Positions 48,578 to 58,400 of a stretch of 64,000 nucleotides of DNA are shown in pieces (position 1 is the stretch's first letter; each line of letters starts with the position of its first letter). This stretch comes from Hondaea fermentalgiana (Eukaryota > Sar > Bigyra > Thraustochytrida > Thraustochytriidae), in contig NPFB01000038.1 of the NCBI GenBank assembly GCA_014084085.1, forward strand, positions 1,759 to 65,758, in the 5' to 3' direction. The notes under the pieces were generated by a model, which did no database searches, was not told where the DNA came from, and saw only the letters and a list, made by a program, of their open reading frames with translations. A program made the translations under genes and the position numbers.

Positions 48578-50830
48578 TTACTGGTACGTGCCGTCGTGAT
48601 TGCTGTCAACCTCGGCGATAATGGCCTGCCACTTTTCCGCAACGCGGCGAAGCTTGCCAGCGTCAATCGTGAGCAGCTGACGACTGCGCATGAGACACTT
48701 GCCTTGAACCCAGACGTCACTGACTTGGTGACGGTTGCACGCATACACCAAATGAGACACCACGTGATAGGTAGGCAGGCAAGACAAGTCCGAAAGGTCG
48801 ACGGCGATCATGTCGGCCTGCTTGCCGACCTCGAGCGATCCCACCTGGTCGGCGATGCCGAGGGCCTTGGCGCCGTTAATTGTGGCCATGCGAAGCGCCT
48901 GAGTGGCAGGAATAGCGCAGGGTTCCTTGGCGACGCCCTTGGCCATGATAGCGGCCAGCTTCATTTCCTGAAACATGTCGAGCGAATTGTTCGACGAGGC
49001 GCCGTCCGTGCCAATCGCAACATTGATTCCGGCGTCCACAATCTTTTGCACAGGGCAAAAGCCGCTCGCCAGCTTGAGGTTCGAAGTCGGGCAGTGCACG
49101 ACATGGGCCCCAGCAGCTGCGTATTCCTTAATCTCATCGTCCTTGATGTGAACCATGTGGGCCGCCACAAAGTGTTCATCGACAATACCATTGTCCAAAA
49201 GGTTGCGCAGAGGGCGGCACTTCTTGTCGCACTGATGGCAAAAGGAAGACGACCGGTCACCACGCTCGCTGTCATCGACCTCACGCTCCGTCTCGTGCAG
49301 ATGCGTGTGGAAGGGTAGGTTAAACTCGCGCGCCATCTTGTGCGCCTTGATCAGGTCCTCCTCGGACACCGCGTAGGTGCTGTGCGGCGCAACGCAGAAC
49401 TTGAGACGGTCCGTGCGTCCGCTGTAGTCCTCAATCATCTTGCGGCCCTTCTCCAGGTACTCTGCCGGTCCCTGAGCATAATTCGACGGGAAGCCGATAA
49501 CGATGCTGCCAGGAAATCCACGAATACCCGTCTCCTCAATGATTTCCGCAGTGGACTCTGGGAAAAAGTACATGTCCGAGAAGCAGGTCACGCCACCGCG
49601 AATAAACTCTGCGCACGCAAGGCGCGAGCCGTCGCGAACAAAGTCCTTGGAAACGGTGCGCACCTCTGTGGGCCAAATCTTTTCCGTAAGCCACTTGTCA
49701 AGGGGCAAGTCGTCGGAAAAGCCGCGCATGAAAACCATCGGGGTATGTGTATGCGCGTTGATGAGACCCGGCATGAGCACGCTGTCTGGAAGGCGCACGA
49801 CCTTGGTCGTGGTCGAAGAAAAGGCGCCGTACTTGACGTCCGCATCGTGAGACGGCAAAATGTCGACAATCTTGCCGTCCTTGATGGCCACGGCGTGGTT
49901 CTCCAAAACGCGCTCCTCGGCATCAACGGTGACGACGCTCTTGGCGTGCACTACCTCATCGCAGACCTCCTTGGGAGACGCCGGGGTCGACGGAGCCTTG
50001 TCGTCTGCGGAAGCGTCTGCGCCATCGCCGTCGAGGCTGAGAAGCACCTCTGGGTAGGCCTTGAAGTGATTGAGGACAACGTGCACGGCGTTCTCGATTT
50101 TGGGCTGATTCTTGTGCTGGACAGCGAAAAACTCCTCGAGCGTGAGCTGCGGCCCAATGCCGTTGGCCATGTTGTCGACAATGGCGAGCATAGCGTAGGG
50201 AATGCCAAGCTCCTTTGCAAGCGTCGCCTCGTGGGCACCGGTCATGCCAATGATTTCACCGCACTGCGACATGAAGCGGATCTCGGCCTTGGTCTCGAAG
50301 CGCGGGCCATTCGAGTTGACATAGACGCCGCCATCGAGCGGGCGCTCCCCGCTGCGAAAGAGAGCCGTGAGGATCTCGGTGCGCAGGGCATCGTTGAAGC
50401 CAGGCACGTTGTGGCCTCGCGCATCGTCAAAGGTGGTGAGAATATGCTGGGGACAGAAAAAGTCGTCCGGAAGCACGAGCGCACCCATGCCAATGTGATG
50501 GCGCATCGATCCTACGGAGCAGACGGCCAGAATGGCGTTGACACCGACTTGCTTCATGGCCGAGAGGAGGCCTCGAAAGTTGACCAGGTGCGGGGGGGAG
50601 TAATCCTTCTCGACGTCGCAAGCGTGTCTCTGCGCAAAGACAATGTCGAGCTCCTCGTTGAGCTCCTTGCGCATCAGCTTGATCTTGCCAAAGCCGGCCT
50701 CGGTCTCCACCACCTCCTCCTTCATGGTCTCCGGCGCGAACATGGCGCTTTTCAGCAGCCCGCTCCCGCCAATCACCCCAAGCACCACCTTGCGGGCATC
50801 CTCCTCGCCATTTCCACCCGCGCTCGCCAT
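48578..50830 (-). CDS. Bifunctional methylthioinosine phosphorylase / MTA-SAH deaminase fusion
   Basis: It probably salvages 5'-methylthioadenosine: deamination to methylthioinosine (C-terminal half), then phosphorolysis to hypoxanthine and methylthioribose-1-phosphate (N-terminal half). Residues about 15-260 are an MTAP/PNP-type phosphorylase (V-I-G-G-S-G, a Q-R-H phosphate-site segment, C-S-V-G-S, G-M-T-G-A-H-E). Asn220 and Ala222 stand roughly where 6-aminopurine-specific MTAP has two Asp, which fits a 6-oxopurine substrate. Residues about 290-750 are an amidohydrolase of the MTA/SAH deaminase type: H-T-H at 360-362, F-S-D-D-L-P-L-x-K-W-L-x-E-x-I-W-P, H510 with catalytic Glu513, H-M-V-H near 558-561, and Asp609 in G-T-D-G. 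A short insertion holds Cys531, Cys534 and Cys538. The ATG at 50830 has a good context; ATG 50986 (52 residues longer) is possible. Confidence 0.88.
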   Translation of the reverse strand: MASAGGNGEEDARKVVLGVIGGSGLLKSAMFAPETMKEEVVETEAGFGKIKLMRKELNEELDIVFAQRHACDVEKDYSPPHLVNFRGLLSAMKQVGVNAILAVCSVGSMRHHIGMGALVLPDDFFCPQHILTTFDDARGHNVPGFNDALRTEILTALFRSGERPLDGGVYVNSNGPRFETKAEIRFMSQCGEIIGMTGAHEATLAKELGIPYAMLAIVDNMANGIGPQLTLEEFFAVQHKNQPKIENAVHVVLNHFKAYPEVLLSLDGDGADASADDKAPSTPASPKEVCDEVVHAKSVVTVDAEERVLENHAVAIKDGKIVDILPSHDADVKYGAFSSTTTKVVRLPDSVLMPGLINAHTHTPMVFMRGFSDDLPLDKWLTEKIWPTEVRTVSKDFVRDGSRLACAEFIRGGVTCFSDMYFFPESTAEIIEETGIRGFPGSIVIGFPSNYAQGPAEYLEKGRKMIEDYSGRTDRLKFCVAPHSTYAVSEEDLIKAHKMAREFNLPFHTHLHETEREVDDSERGDRSSSFCHQCDKKCRPLRNLLDNGIVDEHFVAAHMVHIKDDEIKEYAAAGAHVVHCPTSNLKLASGFCPVQKIVDAGINVAIGTDGASSNNSLDMFQEMKLAAIMAKGVAKEPCAIPATQALRMATINGAKALGIADQVGSLEVGKQADMIAVDLSDLSCLPTYHVVSHLVYACNRHQVSDVWVQGKCLMRSRQLLTIDAGKLRRVAEKWQAIIAEVDSNHDGTYQ

Positions 50831-51369
50831 CTTGCTCTCCGCCCTTCCCGCGTCGCGTCTGCTCTCCGCCCCCGCTCCGCGGGTCCTCGGCGCCTTGGCC
50901 GCCTCGCGGGTCTCCCTCCAGGTCGCCGCTGTCGCCGCTGTCGCCGCAGCCGCTCGTTGCTGTTGGCGCTCTGCTACTTCGTTCATCGATTTATCATCGC
51001 CATCACAAAGGCTCCCGGCCTGGTCTCTCTCTCTGGACCGCTTTGGGACCTCTTTGGAGGAGGCGAGGCGCGGCGACCCGACCGAGAGCGCCGCGCGACG
51101 CGCGTCGCGCCGCGCTGCGCCGCCTCGCGCGGAGCGAGCGCACAAAAGGGAGACGAAACGCAGACGTGCGACAGGAATGGATGGGCGGAGAGGATTAGAT
51201 TTGATTAGTACAACAGTCTTGGGGCGGGACCAGGTGGACGGAGCCAGGGGCCCGACACGGGCCGGGGGACGAGGCTTCTCGCCTTTGGGCGGAGAGGGCA
51301 GAGACGCTGCCACGCCAGGGGGGGGCTTCTCGGAGGTTCTGAAGCGTTGACAAACGAAAGGGCCGCAGG
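50831..51369. promoter_or_regulatory. Shared divergent promoter region between MTIP-MtaD and USB1
   Basis: The two starts lie 539 bp apart, head to head. The segment is GC-rich with CGCTGTCGC repeats near 50920-50945. The minus-strand ORF stays open across all of it and into USB1, but the translation is low-complexity and is best read as leader. Confidence 0.6.
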
Positions 51370-52107
51370 ATGTCATCCGAGAAGAGAAAACTCAAAGATC
51401 TGAACGCGTCCGATGGCGACAATCTTCGCAGCGCCAAGTCAGCGAGGAAATCTGACGTTGCTGTTGACAACCACATTGCTAAAGACAATGAAAACGATAA
51501 CGAAGAAATTGAAGCGAGTGATCGTCCGCGCGTAGAACGATTGTTTCCTCACGTGGAAGGGAACTGGGCCACATCTGTCTCTATCCCAGTCCACATCTCG
51601 GAGGATCTCGTTACAGAAGCCGTCGAGGCCCTTGAAGATGCACGCCCAGAGGCTGAGGTATCTACGATTCAGGAACCGCACTTGAGCCTTTCGAAAACCT
51701 TTCCTCTGAGAGAGCACCAGATTCAACCATTTGTGGATGCAATACGTGACGCCATTGCTCCAACGACCAGCTTTCAGGTAACGGGCCAGCACATTCGTTT
51801 TTTTCGGAGTGAAAATCGCTCACGCATCTTCGCTTCGTTGCTCACCCTGCGCGGCACGGACCGCGTGCTAGCCCTGATTGGTGCAATTAGCAGCGTCACG
51901 ACTGCTTTCAAGGGACCATCATATTATGAGAATCCAGAGCCTCACATTTCGCTCGCCTCTGCCGCCGAGCCAGCGGCCCTCGCCAATAGTCCTCGGGATC
52001 GCGATGTGCCTCTCTCGGGTCCGCCGACTGTGGTGCACGCGCGCACGGTCGTTGTATTGAGTGGAGACAAGCGGTTCTCTCTGTCTTTACAAGCGCCATA
52101 TTCATGA
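51370..52107 (+). CDS. USB1: U6 snRNA phosphodiesterase USB1
   Basis: USB1/Mpn1 trims the 3' oligo(U) end of U6 snRNA and leaves a protective terminal phosphate; it acts in the nucleus. The 245-residue product has a basic disordered N-terminus (1-50) and then the 2H-phosphoesterase fold. The family motif R-x-F-P-H-V-E-G-N-W-A-T lies at residues 57-68, the first catalytic H-x-S at His104-Ser106 (P-H-L-S-L-S-K-T), the R-x-H-Q-I-x-P-F-V segment just after, and the second H-x-S at His192-Ser194 (Y-Y-E-N-P-x-P-H-I-S-L-A). Length is close to the human protein (265). ATG 51370 is the first in frame, with A at -3. Confidence 0.95.
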   Translation: MSSEKRKLKDLNASDGDNLRSAKSARKSDVAVDNHIAKDNENDNEEIEASDRPRVERLFPHVEGNWATSVSIPVHISEDLVTEAVEALEDARPEAEVSTIQEPHLSLSKTFPLREHQIQPFVDAIRDAIAPTTSFQVTGQHIRFFRSENRSRIFASLLTLRGTDRVLALIGAISSVTTAFKGPSYYENPEPHISLASAAEPAALANSPRDRDVPLSGPPTVVHARTVVVLSGDKRFSLSLQAPYS

Positions 52108-52582
52108 CCCAATGAAAAGATCCGTTAATAGGAACGCGAGCCTGAGAACTCTGGATGACATTGACGCCGCACCTTGACCTGGATGGAGAGCGGAAGGGCG
52201 CGCGGGCGAGCGGGCTGGGTGGCTCGCTGGTCAGCTGTGTTATGCTGATCCTACGGTCTTGGCGACGATCGCAATAGAAGTCGATCCCCTCATTCATAGT
52301 CGGTGTTTCGTGCGCTGAATGCGCGTAACAAGAAGGCACGTGCGAACTTACAAGCAAAGCAGAGGAAAGGAAATCAAAGCAGAGCAAAGCAGAGCAAATC
52401 AGCAAGCGAAAAGGCCGAGACAGAGAACGTAGAAATCGTGTGGCGAACGCGAGCAAACGCGAGATCTATTTCCGGCAGAGGAGAAGAACGAGCGAAGCCA
52501 GACCCAGGCTCGCAGCGTCAACACTGATTCGCTTCGAAGCGGAACCCTGGCAACCAGGCCGTAAAGAGGCCAAACAGTCAGG
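52108..52582. other. Intergenic region with AAAGCAGAGC repeats
   Basis: No gene. A purine-rich patch of repeated AAGCAGAG(C/G)AAA units lies at about 52354-52402, probably in the leader of the next gene. Confidence 0.6.
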
Positions 52583-53458
52583 ATGGTTAAAGCTGCAATG
52601 CTGCGCGCCAAGTCGCAGATCGGAGCCAAGTCAATGCGTATGAACTTTTCTGCCTCTGAAAAAGCGCTGCCCAACACACCCGAGTACGAGGAAAAACGGA
52701 AATTAAAGCGAGAGGTGAAACGCGCCTCCAAGGCAGACATCCTTGGTACGCGCAAGACGGATTGGAACCAGAGCGTGCACGTCACCCCTTCCTGCACGGA
52801 GCGCACCAGTTGCCAGGTTCCAAAGCACGATCCAACGTTATTTCAATACAACTATCGCGCAGAGACCTTGCCACGACCAAACATGCGCTTCGTCGCAACG
52901 CCTGGCCTGCACAACTTTGACCACACACGTCTGCACCCAGGCTACAAGCCCGAGGACTCTCAGATTCCCCCCGCTGCGCGCTGTGCTGAGATTCCCGTGC
53001 ACGCGAGTCTTGAGAGCAAGGCAAGTTGGCAGCCCTCTACAGAAATCGATCGCCGAGCGCTCGACAAGGCTTCACGCGTGAATGACGCGCGATGCGTACG
53101 CAACAGTCGTCGCAAGAACGCCGTCATTGTCCGAGAGGGCTATGTTGGTCCTGTGGAACGTGAGAGCATGCGTATGGAACGTTTGCGCGAAGAGCGAGAG
53201 GCCAAACGCAACGGGACGTGGCAGGAACCTCCTGCACCCTCGCCCAATGCCAATAATGCCGCAGAAGATGCGACGTCCGAGCCTCCTCGCAGAAGCAAAT
53301 CCCGCAAGTACAAGGAGTACTACAATGATGGTGTCTACGAGTATTCACAAATCGCTGGGGGCTACGTGTGGTCGTGTTCCATGAACCCGAATCCCGAGTT
53401 TCGTGGATCCTGCTACAAGATTCGCAACCCCGACGCATGGAACTTTGCAAGTCCATAA
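52583..53458 (+). CDS. Hypothetical basic protein, 291 residues
   Basis: Not recognised. It has no signal peptide or membrane helix. The N-terminal 55 residues are Lys/Arg-rich and helical. Residues about 75-150 are rich in Pro, Asn, His and Tyr with no repeats. The C-terminal 55 residues contain a Lys/Tyr-rich Y-K-E-Y-Y-N-D-G-V-Y-E-Y segment followed by a compact W-S-C-S-M-N-P-N-P-E-F-R-G-S-C-Y motif that looks conserved. Composition and even codon use support a real gene. A role in the cytoskeleton or flagellum is possible, but this is a guess from basic/Tyr-rich character only. Confidence 0.75.
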   Translation: MVKAAMLRAKSQIGAKSMRMNFSASEKALPNTPEYEEKRKLKREVKRASKADILGTRKTDWNQSVHVTPSCTERTSCQVPKHDPTLFQYNYRAETLPRPNMRFVATPGLHNFDHTRLHPGYKPEDSQIPPAARCAEIPVHASLESKASWQPSTEIDRRALDKASRVNDARCVRNSRRKNAVIVREGYVGPVERESMRMERLREEREAKRNGTWQEPPAPSPNANNAAEDATSEPPRRSKSRKYKEYYNDGVYEYSQIAGGYVWSCSMNPNPEFRGSCYKIRNPDAWNFASP

Positions 53459-53709
53459 AGCTATCGATTTTCTTTTCCTTTTCTCTTTTCTTCGTAAAGT
53501 CCGTCATGTCTTTTGGATTGACTGATCGTGAGCCAGATTAGGCTGGACTTTGCGGCAGTGGCGTTTCGAGGCTTCACTAGCACTTGTAAAGTAGAAGTAA
53601 AAGAGGCACACACAAGCACTTACACACAAACGCTAGGAGTCCTCGAGGACACGAGCATCTCTTCCCTTCTCTTCTTTCTCTGTTGAGCAAAGAGCAATGA
53701 CCAAACGCG

Positions 53710-55296
53710 ATGTCCGTGACCATCGGCGTGGACTCTGCAACCTCGCGACGCGCGCGCGGGGCGCGGTGGGCGGCGGGAGCTGCCGCGGCGCGTGGCGCGC
53801 GGCCCTCGGACTCGTACGCGGCGGTGCGCACCTCGTGCCTGCGGCCGCAGGAGCGTGCTGCTGACGTCCATCAGGTCCACGACGACTGCCGCCTCCAGGA
53901 CGACAACACCGCGGAGCCTGAGCAGGAGCGCGCCAACGAGGAGGAGGTCGATGTCAACAAGGAACAGGCCCAGGGCCAGCACGAGAAAGAGGCCGTGGCT
54001 ACAGCGCAAGCAAGAGGGCGTCTGCGCCAGCGCCAGCAATGCTGCGAAAGCGACGAGGAAGAAGAGAAGATGCGAGAAACACACAAGCACGAACGCCGAC
54101 GATGGCAAGAGACGGCGAACGCAAATTCTCCGTGGTGCGAAAACTGCGGAGCCTGTCGCGCGTGCCTACCTATGGAGGTGATACAAGGATCAATACCGGA
54201 CGAGATCGTCGACGTGATCGCTCGCGACGTGCCACGATCCTTTGGTGCCAATCTGGCTTGTTTCAATACAGCACGTATGAGAGCAGACCTCGCCGAGGTC
54301 CTTTTCGTGTTTTGTCGATACAAGCCCGACGTGGGCTACACGCAAGGCATGAACTTTTTCACAGTAATTTTACTCGCGCACATGAACACAGAAGACGCCT
54401 TTTGGTTTTTGGTCGACCTTGTCGACAGCCTTCCTGACGGATTTTTGCAAAGGGCCACGCTCGACGAGGTCGAGCTTTTCGAAGACATTGTATCTTTTCA
54501 TGCTCCCCTCATTCGCGAGCATCTCGAAGCAGGTGACGCCTGCCCTGGCGATGTACAGCGGGCAATGAGCTATCTCTTGGTTCAGTGGATGATGCCGCTC
54601 TTTGCTCACGTGCTCCCGCTTGTGTCCACGCTTGCCATCTGGGACTTTCTCTTCGACGTAAAGACTCACCATCATTCAGACAGTCTCATTTTGAACATGC
54701 ATCGCATCGCATTTGCTTTGCTCGAGGTGCATGCTGGACCGCTTCTCTCTCGCCATCGAGCTGCAGCACAGGCTATTGCTGCACTCTCCAACCATGACCA
54801 ACGCAAGGAACCTGTCCAGGAAGAAAATGTGATGAGACTTAACGAAACGCTCGATCGAACCACGGGCATTAGTTTCATTCAACTCATTCTTCGAAGCGCG
54901 GCGAGCGATCATAACCCTTCGCGTATAATTCGCCTTGCTCACGAAGTTACGATTCGGCGAGACTGGCTCGCTGCCACGCGCGAACAGAAAACACTCGAGC
55001 GATCGCAGTCATTGCTATCGCCACAATCGTTGGGGTCCGGCCCGCCTCTTCCTACGAAAGAAAGTCCAGAAGTTTGTTCACCGAGCAGGAGGGAGCAACA
55101 ACTTGGACGACCGTCTTTGGTACCTATCCATGTCAAGGACAAGGTTGACATCAAGCGCGACTTGAAGCTTGAATCCGAGAATTCTTCTTTGACGTTTTTG
55201 GCCTGTGTTGGTCGCCAAGCAAAGCCACCGGCTGAATCTTCTGGTGACACCATTTTACATCCAACGGAGGATGTCACTTCGTGCGCTGTTCAATAG
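53710..55296 (+). CDS. TBC-domain Rab GTPase-activating protein
   Basis: TBC proteins accelerate GTP hydrolysis by Rab GTPases using a dual finger. The 528-residue product has a low-complexity N-terminus (Ala/Arg-rich, then Gln/Glu-rich, about 1-150). The TBC domain spans about 155-370. The arginine finger is Arg176 in I-A-R-D-V-P-R-S-F and the glutamine finger is Gln212 in G-Y-T-Q-G-M-N. Later helices include A-F-W-F-L-V-D-L and L-A-I-W-D-F-L-F-D. The C-terminal 130 residues are Ser/Pro-rich. A C-x2-C-x2-C-x2-C-like stretch (C-E-N-C-G-A-C-R-A-C) lies just before the TBC domain. The target Rab is unknown. Confidence 0.92.
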   Translation: MSVTIGVDSATSRRARGARWAAGAAAARGARPSDSYAAVRTSCLRPQERAADVHQVHDDCRLQDDNTAEPEQERANEEEVDVNKEQAQGQHEKEAVATAQARGRLRQRQQCCESDEEEEKMRETHKHERRRWQETANANSPWCENCGACRACLPMEVIQGSIPDEIVDVIARDVPRSFGANLACFNTARMRADLAEVLFVFCRYKPDVGYTQGMNFFTVILLAHMNTEDAFWFLVDLVDSLPDGFLQRATLDEVELFEDIVSFHAPLIREHLEAGDACPGDVQRAMSYLLVQWMMPLFAHVLPLVSTLAIWDFLFDVKTHHHSDSLILNMHRIAFALLEVHAGPLLSRHRAAAQAIAALSNHDQRKEPVQEENVMRLNETLDRTTGISFIQLILRSAASDHNPSRIIRLAHEVTIRRDWLAATREQKTLERSQSLLSPQSLGSGPPLPTKESPEVCSPSRREQQLGRPSLVPIHVKDKVDIKRDLKLESENSSLTFLACVGRQAKPPAESSGDTILHPTEDVTSCAVQ

Positions 55297-55445
55297 AAAC
55301 TTCCTCCCTCTCTGCTGAAGAGCAACCAATCAATTTTGGTTCTCTCCCGAGCGCTGCGTGCGACGCTCACAATGTTCAAAAGAGACGCGCTTTGTATATA
55401 CAATGAAGACAAAAGGAATGTCGAAACGTTCTTGTTCTTCTAAAG

Positions 55446-58400
55446 TTACGAATTTTCTTGATTGATATCCTTGGCATCAGATGCAGCTCCGTCGGATTCC
55501 ATGTCCGCCGGAAAGGAGTCGTCTCCGAGCTGGTCAAGCATATCAATGTAAGCGTCATAGGCAAATCCGTCACCCATGACTTGCACGAGGTCATTGGGCG
55601 GAAGCTCCTCGGTATCTTCATCACTCAAAAAGTCCGCTACATTCTCAATGCCCTGGTCGGCCATAGCTCTCTTGCGGGCGAGCTTCCAGATTTCAAAATC
55701 TTGTCCGTTGTCTCCATCCCACGGCCTGCGCAAATCCTCCGTGAGCGCACGCATTCGATAGGAATGCGTTTGCAACACTTTGGCCCTCTCGTCCACAATG
55801 ACCATAACTTCCTCACGCGTTGCGATAATGACCTGTTTCAATCGAAGCTTTTTGCGACCCTTTGCTCGATTGAGCAATTTTTCCAAACGCTCAAGTGGAC
55901 CCGTACATTCCTCGACCTCTGCCTCCGCCTCGCGAATGAGCTTATCGCCCTTCCGCCTGCTCTTTATGTGGTGCAAGTATTCTGGTTCACCATTTTCAAA
56001 CATATCGACGCGTCGATTGATTTCTTGGAGGTGTTCGCGAGCAACGTCCAAGGCCATGCGGGCATCTTCGTAGTCGTTCTTCAGGTTCTCCAAAACCTCT
56101 GCAACGCGCCCAATTCGATCCACAGCCACGCTCGAAAGTCGCTCCCGTCCTTCTGGGAGCTCGCACCACGCCTCAAACGTCCTTGTTGCGCATTTTACCA
56201 CCTTTGCAATTTCCGTTTCCTCACGTTCTCTGCGTGCTGCCTCCTCGAGCGTGTAGAACAGCTGGGAGAACACGACCACGTCCGCATGCACTTCCTTTGT
56301 GGAAGCTGGAAAAGTGAATTTTCGGTCGACCACAATCGGCCCGTTCGGCGATTTGGGTCGCCAAAGCCTGGCCAATTTGTTTCGTGCGATTTCGAAGAAC
56401 GCGCGCGGTTGCCTCGTTTTTGACCGTTCTCTCTTTTTATGAGTGTCCACGTGCGAGATTGGCTCATTGAACGATTCAGCCCTCTTGTCTTCACGCAAAG
56501 CAGAAGTCTTTTCATCGGAGCCTACAATTTCAATGTACTCCGGAAACTCGAGTCTGCCGCCATCGCTATCAAACGACACAGGAGCGCGCATCCAGGCGAT
56601 CTGGCCGTACGGGCCGCGGTACGTAGTGAGGGCCAGGTCGACCAGCTCACGACTATGTTCAAAGACGAATTGATGTTCTCTGCGTAAAAGCCCAACTGCC
56701 TCAATGAGATTTGGCGCACGCTCTGCCTCGGAGAGATTGTCGTCATCATCATCGTCTGAGTCTTCGCCATCCGTTGACTTGTTCTCATTTCCATAGGACT
56801 CGAGCGATGACAGCGAGTTCACCTCGTCGTCGTCGTCAGCCGCCTCATTTTCGGCGTCACTATCTTCGTAGTCCTCTGCAATCTCGCGATAGAGCGCAGA
56901 AAGACGCACCGCATATGTTCTCACAGTTTCGTTTCCACGACCAAATCCAATCCTCAGCTCGCTTGTAAAGTCTACTGGAGAAATGAGCCCATACTCTTTG
57001 CCAATCTCAACCAGCTTGAGCAGGTCGTCGAGAACAATGCGAAGCTTGGCATTCCGACGTAACTCAAAGAGGTCTGAAAGTCGCTCGATCGTGTCAAAAG
57101 CGGAGATTTCGTGGTCGTAAAATGCGCAGTTCATGAAGCGATCGACCAGATCGTTCACGACAAGATCATCACCAGCGCGAAGATATGAATGCTTGTCTAC
57201 GATCGCACCCTTGCAACGTGGCATGAGCAAGGCGTCGTCGAGTGCAAAGTGGTTGTTCTTGGACATAGCCGCTTGAAGCAAATCGATGAGCAGCGTGCGT
57301 CGTCGTTGTCGCTCCTCGCAGTACTCGAGAACCTGCGGTGCAGTCCATGCGTTTCCTCGAAACGAGACCGGAGGCGACTCGAGCGGGTTTCCATCCATGA
57401 CAATTTCCCGCAGAGCTCGCAGCTCGCACAGTGCAGGAGGGAGTTCGCGCAACGCGTTGCTCTGCACATGCAGTGTTTCAAGGACGTGACAGAGTGGTCC
57501 CGCGAAAAGAGCAGGCTGCAAATGCTCGATTGTGTTGCACGCGAGCTGCAGGACTCTCAGCCGTGCAAGCTGACCGAGCGAGTCGGGTAGTTTGTGCAGG
57601 CAATTGCGGCTTAGGTGCAGCCGTTCGAGCCCTTTCAGACCGCTAAGGTCAAAAGGTAGCTCCTTCAATTCGTTGTACGTAAGTTGCAGCACCCTTAGCC
57701 GCCAAAGCGAATTGATTTCGGGCGGAAGCTCCTCTAGACGGTTGCTGTTCACGTGCAGGCGTTCAAGTGAATCTGCAATCGGTCCTGTGAAGCAGTTGCC
57801 AGCAAGGTGAGTAATGCGATTCCCACTCAACGATAAGAGCTTGAGCTTTGGGAGCACCGATAAGGCTGCGGGGAGACTTTCAATTTCATTGTCGCAGAGG
57901 TCAACTTCTTTGAGTTCCTTGAGCTCGCTCCAGAATGCAAGAGAGTGCGGAATCTCGCGCAAAGCATTGGCCGTAAAACTCAACACCTCAAGACTGCGCA
58001 GGCGCATCACGTGCTTTGGAATGACAGTGATAGACTTGTGGCCCGCGATGCGTAGCTCGCGAAGGCGACGAAGACTAAAGACCTGGTCGGGAAGGGCTCG
58101 AAGACCGAAAAAGTGCATTTTGAGAATGCCAGTTTGTCGCGCACGCTCAATCGCCTGTGCTACCGTTTTGTGATACATGCCTTCCACAACGACATGCTCT
58201 CCTGCAACGCCAACATTTTCGCGTCGTGCTTGTGGCGGAGGTGGACCGAGAGCACGCAGCTTTTCACGATTTCGGCAGTCCCAGAGGACTGCAGCGAGAC
58301 CTCGACGCACCGTTTCAGGTTTAGGACGCTGCAGCGTGGGATTTCCTGCGAGTCCAAGGACCTCAAGCTCGGTCAAGGCCCCAAGATCGGCGCAAACCTC

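Noticed and set aside
49340..51208. 622-codon ORF on the plus strand
   Set aside because: Antisense shadow of the MTIP-MtaD fusion, which has clear catalytic motifs on the minus strand.
50831..51376. N-terminal extension of MTIP-MtaD up to the ATG at 51376
   Set aside because: Would overlap the start of USB1, is Pro/Arg/Ala low-complexity, and the phosphorylase fold begins only after Met at 50830.
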